This document shows positions 16,201-16,850 of a stretch of DNA of 16,850 nt, piece after piece. The stretch covers positions 1 to 16,850 of the forward strand of contig JAOXYB010017486.1 of assembly GCA_028565635.1 (NCBI GenBank). The letters run 5' to 3'. The DNA is from Phoronis ovalis. Taxonomy: Eukaryota; Phoronida; Phoronidae. Both the position numbers and the translations under genes were made by a program. The first letter of the stretch is position 1, and each line of letters starts with the position of its first letter. Under the pieces are notes generated by a model. The model had not been told where the DNA came from. It ran no database searches and saw only the letters and a program-made list of their open reading frames with translations.

Positions 16201-16850
16201 ATCACAATTTGGTAGCTATTGAATTTTTGTAATTATAGTAATAATATAATTATATAAAATCTTGTGTGCTTTTCATTATTATGCTTTAGCTTCCTTGGTT
16301 GGAATGTGTAGATTTGGACAAAGTAGAGTATCAGCTAGCTAGATCAGTTAAAGAATGGACCTGTAACATCTTTCCAACAATATACAGAGATAGAAGTATC
16401 GAGTCTTACTTGGGTGCTGAGCAGAGAAATGCAACAGGTAAAATACCAAGTGTTTTTTTGCTATCATGATTACAATGTAGTCTCTTAAAGCAGTAAAACT
16501 ATTTAGGTCAATTAAAAAAATTTAACAATTTAAAGTAAAATGCTTGTCCCATGGATGTAAACAATTCTCTGCTATTGTATCAGACAACTACTTAGTATTA
16601 TTGTGTAAAAGTTTACTTTGTTTACAGCTACAGAAAAAATCTTACTGCGCTTAAAACCAAGAGGAAAAGCACTGGCTCCACCTAGTCTTGTGCCACTAAA
16701 ACCCCCTGTACCTGCTGTCCCTGCACAGCTGTTAACAGATGAAGATGGTTTAATGCAACTTTTAAAGCCAGATTTTACTTTGTTTACAGCTACAGAAAAA
16801 ATCTTACTGCGCTTAAAACCAAGAGGAAAAGCACTGGCTCCACCTAGTCT
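1236..16850 (+). CDS. EPG5: EPG5 orthologue, autophagosome-lysosome tethering protein (28 coding exons, 3' part missing)
   Basis: Known role of the family: a large helical tether of metazoans, recruited to late endosomes and lysosomes by Rab7. It binds LC3/GABARAP and promotes STX17-SNAP29-VAMP7/8 fusion of autophagosomes; loss of the human gene causes Vici syndrome. Seen here: joining 28 exons (first 1236-1265, last from 16628) gives an uninterrupted frame of about 1,600 residues that tracks human EPG5 from its first residues (MAEAVK) to the proline-rich PPVPAV stretch. All splice phases agree; all introns are GT-AG except intron 14, which is GC-AG. The start ATG has A at -3 and G at +4, and an in-frame TGA lies upstream at 1191-1193. 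The N-terminal 355 residues are acidic, low complexity and poorly conserved; the rest is helical and well conserved. The C-terminal part lies beyond the window. Confidence 0.96.
1266..1796 (+). other. EPG5 intron 1
   Basis: GT-AG intron of 531 bp. It holds a slightly GC-richer patch near 1370-1480 with a CCCCGGGG core, and an 8-bp inverted repeat ATTAATAC/GTATTAAT (1595-1602 and 1614-1621). I see no gene in it. Confidence 0.8.
1797..2831 (+). CDS. EPG5: EPG5 exon 2, residues 11-355, acidic disordered N-terminus
   Basis: The largest exon, 345 codons, after acceptor CTTCAG. It starts with a basic run (KKKKHAKR) and then is dominated by E, D, N, S, T and Q with almost no aromatic residues, as expected of a disordered tail. 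A 13-residue tandem repeat containing NTDNQCSQGD lies inside it. The end, LKPFTQEQL...LEEF, matches human VPFTKEQL...LEEF. The frame stays open past the splice site to a TGA at 2853; the donor GTGCAA at 2832 is chosen because exon 3 resumes the homology in phase 0. Confidence 0.88.
2141..2218 (+). repeat. 39-bp tandem duplication in exon 2 (13 codons, two copies)
   Basis: Copies 2141-2179 and 2180-2218 differ at one base (C2146 versus T2185). The unit is in frame and gives NTDNQCSQGD twice, separated by RIL. Near identity suggests a recent duplication in the unconstrained acidic tail. Confidence 0.95.
2832..3155 (+). other. EPG5 intron 2
   Basis: GT-AG intron of 324 bp (donor GTGCAA, acceptor TTTTGTAG). 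AT-rich; nothing else recognisable. Confidence 0.75.
3156..3320 (+). CDS. EPG5: EPG5 exon 3, residues 356-410
   Basis: LPSYEMHGFQEILLNNYRAR onward matches human HEFYELLLNYSRCRKQ. It ends in phase 0 at donor GTAACT (3321). The ten residues after LVW are not conserved in sequence, but their number equals the human spacing to exon 4, which supports this donor. Confidence 0.85.
3321..3785 (+). other. EPG5 intron 3
   Basis: GT-AG intron of 465 bp, donor GTAACT, acceptor TTTCCCATAG. AT-rich, no other element seen. Confidence 0.8.
3786..3946 (+). CDS. EPG5: EPG5 exon 4, residues 411-464
   Basis: GTCLDKTKV aligns with human GICADQVKV, and LHAYSTQLSR with LHSYTSVLSR. It ends after two bases of an Arg codon, before donor GTAAGG. 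Confidence 0.92.
3947..4270 (+). other. EPG5 intron 4
   Basis: GT-AG intron of 324 bp with a T-rich tract before TTTTTGTAG. Nothing else recognisable. Confidence 0.85.
4271..4353 (+). CDS. EPG5: EPG5 exon 5, residues 464-492
   Basis: Begins with the highly conserved RLQVESYI (identical in human EPG5). It ends one base into an Ala codon before donor GTAACT. Confidence 0.93.
4531..4676 (+). CDS. EPG5: EPG5 exon 6, residues 492-540
   Basis: DLRTCISILFNFQRK aligns with human QLKECISVLFMFTRR, and LDDTRLWLDRL with HDDILLWLQKL. Phase 0 end at donor GTATGT. Confidence 0.92.
4964..5169 (+). CDS. EPG5: EPG5 exon 7, residues 541-609
   Basis: Very strongly conserved: DHLFLLCHILRCPSGVGKWA matches human [32 protein letters not shown] matches MQSLALLMSPVK. 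The last Lys codon is split AA|G at donor GTAAGT (5170). Confidence 0.95.
5170..5570 (+). other. EPG5 intron 7
   Basis: GT-AG intron of 401 bp (GTAAGT, TTTTTAG). AT-rich; no other element seen. Confidence 0.85.
5571..5670 (+). CDS. EPG5: EPG5 exon 8, residues 609-642, carries LIR1
   Basis: KDRDIYLRQLG aligns loosely with human KNRAEFM, followed by PWTLVDSDGEEE, which matches human TWTLVDEGGEE. Phase 0 end at donor GTAATA. Confidence 0.93.
5638..5649 (+). other. LC3-interacting region 1 (WTLV, residues 632-635)
   Basis: The aromatic-x-x-aliphatic core WTLV is identical to the human EPG5 LIR and is followed by the acidic run DSDGEEE, which favours LC3/GABARAP binding. Function is known from human EPG5; conservation is seen here. 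Confidence 0.8.
5671..5991 (+). other. EPG5 intron 8
   Basis: GT-AG intron of 321 bp separating the exons that encode the two LIR motifs. Nothing else recognisable. Confidence 0.85.
5992..6109 (+). CDS. EPG5: EPG5 exon 9, residues 643-682, carries LIR2
   Basis: SWKYLHENDLMAILDQFPME aligns with human SWILLNEDDLVTILAQFPFH. It ends one base into a Glu codon at donor GTATGT. Confidence 0.93.
6013..6024 (+). other. Candidate LC3-interacting region 2 (WKYL, residues 650-653)
   Basis: Occupies the place of human WILL, 18 residues after LIR1 (17 in human). It keeps W at the first and L at the last core position, with acidic residues just before (DED) and after (E). The central K is less usual. Confidence 0.65.
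6324..6480 (+). CDS. EPG5: EPG5 exon 10, residues 682-734
   Basis: LRLLAFSTCLVELLGSGL matches human MKIFAFANSLVELLAVGL, and RFRQLNKRLGNMIR matches RYRQFVKRIGYMIR. It ends after two bases of Arg at donor GTATGC. Confidence 0.94.
6481..6893 (+). other. EPG5 intron 10, with a strong internal decoy acceptor
   Basis: GT-AG intron of 413 bp. At 6691-6708 there is a pyrimidine-rich tract ending TCTCCAG that scores by eye better than the acceptor actually used. The sequence following it runs into an in-frame stop, so it is not part of the main transcript. Confidence 0.75.
6894..7034 (+). CDS. EPG5: EPG5 exon 11, residues 734-781
   Basis: SDHWENF aligns with human SDHWAQY, and LQIEFDHFFLRAMETMLSAQ with LQVEFDELFLRAVLHVLKAK. 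Split Arg codon at both ends. Confidence 0.94.
7267..7406 (+). CDS. EPG5: EPG5 exon 12, residues 781-828
   Basis: RLGSWQFIADMPFTCVSVEM matches human RLGIWLFMSEMPFGTLSVQM; MWKLVWLLH matches LWKLFYLMH. It ends one base into Asp at donor GTAAAT. Confidence 0.95.
7663..7814 (+). CDS. EPG5: EPG5 exon 13, residues 828-878
   Basis: SESVYLLTALAGMAQSRPSN aligns with human SEEICLLTTFAQMAQARRTN, then FIETVTQEIYE with FIKIIVLEIYE. Phase 0 end at donor GTACGA. Confidence 0.95.
7968..8019 (+). repeat. Left terminal inverted repeat of the MITE
   Basis: Pairs with 8475-8526; the outer 26 bases are perfect, with mismatches at 7994, 8003 and 8015. Confidence 0.93.
8475..8526 (-). repeat. Right terminal inverted repeat of the MITE
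   Basis: Reverse complement of 7968-8019 with three mismatches; followed directly by the TAA target duplication. Confidence 0.93.
8686..8826 (+). CDS. EPG5: EPG5 exon 14, residues 879-925
   Basis: TREFCSKTGRELLSGI matches human TRETFSKVGRELLGTI. The end, KVGM, aligns with human QVGM directly before VSLYLF. No GT exists at that point; the exon must end at 8826 before GCAAGT. Reading on gives a stop eight codons later. Confidence 0.92.
8827..8832 (+). other. GC-type 5' splice site of intron 14 (GCAAGT)
   Basis: ATG|GCAAGT is followed far downstream by TTTTACAG at 10008. Apart from the C at +2 it matches the strong donor consensus, as GC-AG donors generally must. The homology join VGM|VSLYLF is exact. 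Confidence 0.88.
9074..9093. repeat. (ATT)n microsatellite followed by a T run
   Basis: Six ATT units then a run of eight to nine T. Preceded by GTCGTGTCCTAGCCGG, a GC-richer tract. Such trinucleotide tails often mark the 3' end of a retroelement, but no element could be identified upstream. Confidence 0.7.
9370..9423 (+). other. Candidate 54-nt in-frame cassette exon
   Basis: Flanked by ATATAG acceptor and a strong GTAAGC donor. It is 18 codons, phase 0 at both ends, stop-free, and reads DLPATFKILIDQMKNIRA. Insertion between exons 14 and 15 would keep the frame. KILIDQMKNI resembles the human helix VLLDRVQETI just upstream of VSLYLF, but exon 14 already supplies that helix. Optional exon or chance cannot be separated without RNA. 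Confidence 0.4.
10009..10173 (+). CDS. EPG5: EPG5 exon 15, residues 926-980
   Basis: VSLYLFKELPLLLWHP matches human VSLYLFKELPLYLWQP; LARLILSGLNWGFNKQ matches LACVILEGLNWGFAKQ. Phase 0 at both ends; donor GTAGTA. Confidence 0.96.
10174..10601 (+). other. EPG5 intron 15
   Basis: GT-AG intron of 428 bp, AT-rich, no element seen. Confidence 0.85.
10602..10721 (+). CDS. EPG5: EPG5 exon 16, residues 981-1020
   Basis: RHTALLVVEALYKQ aligns with human AEVALMVLEAYQKY; ITDGVKQ with LSESMKQ. Phase 0, donor GTAGCA. Confidence 0.92.
10722..11265 (+). other. EPG5 intron 16
   Basis: GT-AG intron of 544 bp, AT-rich; no repeat or gene recognised. A 75-codon minus-strand ORF at its 3' end has no coding character. 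Confidence 0.85.
11266..11504 (+). CDS. EPG5: EPG5 exon 17, residues 1021-1100
   Basis: FTSWAWGVVLKLRLH matches human FNQWAWNLILRLKLH; GVPIACYLAVMMTTTGH matches GMPIGCYLALSMTAVGH. The frame would run on to TAA at 11516; the donor GTATGA at 11505 splits an Asn codon. Confidence 0.95.
11505..11936 (+). other. EPG5 intron 17
   Basis: GT-AG intron of 432 bp, AT-rich, nothing recognisable. Confidence 0.85.
11937..12077 (+). CDS. EPG5: EPG5 exon 18, residues 1100-1147
   Basis: VEFCCDGLAHIHSLVTQHHY aligns with human EKFCAEGIPLLGILVQSRHL, and TPMFYDKAHYLIENE with LPLFYPCQYYLLKNE. Split Asn and Arg codons at the ends. Confidence 0.93.
12078..12561 (+). other. EPG5 intron 18
   Basis: GT-AG intron of 484 bp, AT-rich, nothing recognisable. 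Confidence 0.85.
12562..12682 (+). CDS. EPG5: EPG5 exon 19, residues 1147-1187
   Basis: RYLSVLQCLLSSDPAYTTLV is less conserved than its neighbours but keeps the position of human FLSHLLLFLHLDSGV. The sequence VPEQVTKCIFMIQ ends in phase 0 at donor GTAAAG. Confidence 0.86.
12683..13027 (+). other. EPG5 intron 19
   Basis: GT-AG intron of 345 bp, AT-rich. The minus-strand ORF inside it shows no recognisable protein. Confidence 0.8.
13028..13131 (+). CDS. EPG5: EPG5 exon 20, residues 1188-1222
   Basis: VIQFWLSSLINISRWYTDR aligns with human VLEFWVQALISQHLWYREQ. The last Arg codon is split at donor GTAATA. Confidence 0.9.
13132..13437 (+). other. EPG5 intron 20
   Basis: GT-AG intron of 306 bp that begins with a 43-bp tandem duplication; otherwise plain AT-rich sequence. 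Confidence 0.85.
13151..13236. repeat. 43-bp intronic tandem duplication, two copies
   Basis: Units 13151-13193 and 13194-13236 differ at three positions and each starts TCTTGCTAATAAA. Older than the exon 2 repeat judging by divergence. Confidence 0.92.
13438..13534 (+). CDS. EPG5: EPG5 exon 21, residues 1222-1254
   Basis: NTLYVIDSILQSAFVV aligns with human PILFLMDHLCKAAFQL; DIIYKAYQ with KLLYQQHK. Phase 0 end at donor GTATTA. Confidence 0.9.
13535..14480 (+). other. EPG5 intron 21, hosting a LINE remnant
   Basis: GT-AG intron of 946 bp (GTATTA, TTTTACAG). More than half is an antisense retrotransposon relic; the part after about 14240 is AT-rich with a small palindrome TTACCGGTAA near 14398. 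Confidence 0.88.
13695..14215 (-). mobile_element. Decayed 3' end of a LINE-type non-LTR retrotransposon (CR1/L2/Jockey-like), antisense to EPG5
   Basis: Two pieces of one reverse transcriptase ORF are legible on the minus strand. At 14129-14209 is RT motif A, VRVVFLDYTKAFDRINPNIL, with its catalytic Asp at 14177-14179, soon followed by stops. From 14068 down to 13703 is an open stretch starting IESIQRHALQITYG and MEKSGLITLSACR. This resembles the C-terminal IQ-RALRIIYG and L-tLs-RR segment of CR1-like LINEs. The central RT (motifs B to E) is missing, so the copy is internally deleted. A 3'UTR-like GGCTGCAATTTTTGAATA follows near 13697-13714. The copy is inactive. Confidence 0.8.
14481..14714 (+). 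CDS. EPG5: EPG5 exon 22, residues 1255-1332
   Basis: RLSSFMSWLATGSSLPSLLD aligns with human LLSSLVSWIVAGNITPSFVE; PWFTYFALLCEARWEQEN with VWFAWTVLNMESIFEEDS. Phase 0 end at donor GTTAGT, weaker than most here. Confidence 0.93.
14914..15077 (+). CDS. EPG5: EPG5 exon 23, residues 1333-1387
   Basis: NLKLEMCPAVHRLSIYRWS aligns with human QLKLPIVPSLQRLLIYRWA; PLLWQQFYQLFLHRP with PLIWQKFFLLYLHRP. It ends after GG of a Gly codon at donor GTAAGA. Confidence 0.95.
15236..15387 (+). CDS. EPG5: EPG5 exon 24, residues 1387-1438
   Basis: SIGEKFFESTHNITLLKKMK aligns with human CIGRRFFQSPAHINLLKEMK, then LKELAEYHH with LTEVADFHH. It ends one base into Asp at donor GTAGGG. Confidence 0.94.
15579..15657 (+). 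CDS. EPG5: EPG5 exon 25, residues 1438-1464
   Basis: An acidic linker (DSDEHEDG) followed by ATEFHTKLVR, which aligns with human SPELHKELVR. Split codons at both ends agree with exons 24 and 26. Confidence 0.88.
15797..15920 (+). CDS. EPG5: EPG5 exon 26, residues 1464-1505
   Basis: LYQTFKLWLDEPRLHDGNLY aligns with human LFNVYILWLEDENFQKGDTY; LPALPVQYGAERLQRI with IPSLPKHYDIHRLAKV. Phase 0 end at donor GTACAA. Confidence 0.94.
15921..16289 (+). other. EPG5 intron 26
   Basis: GT-AG intron of 369 bp (GTACAA, GCTTTAG), AT-rich; nothing recognisable. Confidence 0.85.
16290..16437 (+). CDS. EPG5: EPG5 exon 27, residues 1506-1555
   Basis: LPWLECVDLDKVEYQLARSV aligns with human DLWMEYLNMERIYHEFQETV, followed by KEWT where human has GLWT. 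It ends one base into Ala at donor GTAAAA. Confidence 0.92.
16612..16850. repeat. 162-bp-period tandem duplication across the intron 27/exon 28 boundary
   Basis: 16612-16688 and 16774-16850 are identical over 77 bases, offset 162 (54 codons). The copy includes the last 16 bases of intron 27 (TTTACTTTGTTTACAG) plus the first 61 bases of exon 28, and it is cut by the window edge. Confidence 0.95.
16628..16850 (+). CDS. EPG5: EPG5 exon 28 (partial), residue 1555 onward, with a duplicated segment
   Basis: TEKILLRLKPRGKALAPPSL then PLKPPVPAVPAQLL aligns with human KERVLSNLRKHEAPQPPLAL and PTKPPVPVISSAVLL. From about 16774 the sequence repeats the intron 27 end and the exon start and stays open to the window edge. 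If that second copy is an artefact or optional, the natural exon leaves this path near 16773. Confidence 0.8.

Noticed and set aside
1-16850. CRISPR array, tRNA, rRNA or prokaryotic-style gene cluster
   Set aside because: No regularly spaced repeats, no cloverleaf with A and B boxes, and no rRNA core sequence seen; the window is a spliced animal gene.

Overview
The window is a piece of an AT-rich, intron-dense animal genome. It is almost entirely the 5' part of one plus-strand gene, the orthologue of EPG5 (ectopic P-granules autophagy protein 5). I assigned it by reading the spliced translation, which begins MAEAVKTKGK and follows vertebrate EPG5 nearly block for block. Landmarks include RLQVESYI, DHLFLLCHILRCPSGVGKW, WTLVDSDGEEE, VEFD/IEFD-x-FFLRA, VSLYLFKELP, ILSGLNWGF and FTSWAWGVVLKLRLHLQ. 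Twenty-eight coding exons can be placed with mutually compatible phases. They encode about 1,600 residues, a little over half of the roughly 2,580 residues of human EPG5. The gene runs off the right edge.

Layout: 1-1235 is upstream sequence or 5'UTR. It starts with a CpG-containing patch carrying a perfect TCTCGCGAGA palindrome. The coding part starts with a ten-codon exon at 1236, followed by a 1,035-nt acidic, low-complexity exon (1797-2831). From 3156 to the right edge there are 26 smaller exons separated by introns of about 140 to 1,180 bp. Three introns hold more than filler. Intron 13 contains a complete 559-bp MITE with 52-bp terminal inverted repeats and a TAA target duplication. Intron 14 uses a GC donor and contains an in-frame 54-nt candidate cassette exon. 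Intron 21 contains the decayed 3' end of a LINE-type retrotransposon on the minus strand.

Organism: the dense intron structure, short introns, LINE and Harbinger-like MITE relics and low GC fit an invertebrate that retains many introns (mollusc, annelid, cnidarian, hemichordate or similar). They fit insects and nematodes poorly. I cannot name the species.

Function: EPG5 is a Rab7 effector and tether. It recognises LC3/GABARAP on autophagosomes and promotes SNARE-driven fusion with late endosomes and lysosomes. The window retains the paired LC3-interacting region: WTLV is conserved exactly and a second W-x-x-L lies 18 residues on. The most unusual signal is at the right edge. The last 77 bp exactly repeat a stretch 162 bp upstream that spans the intron 27 acceptor and the start of exon 28, and the reading frame stays open. 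This is either a true exonic tandem duplication or an assembly loop. I found no operon-like system, CRISPR array, tRNA or rRNA.
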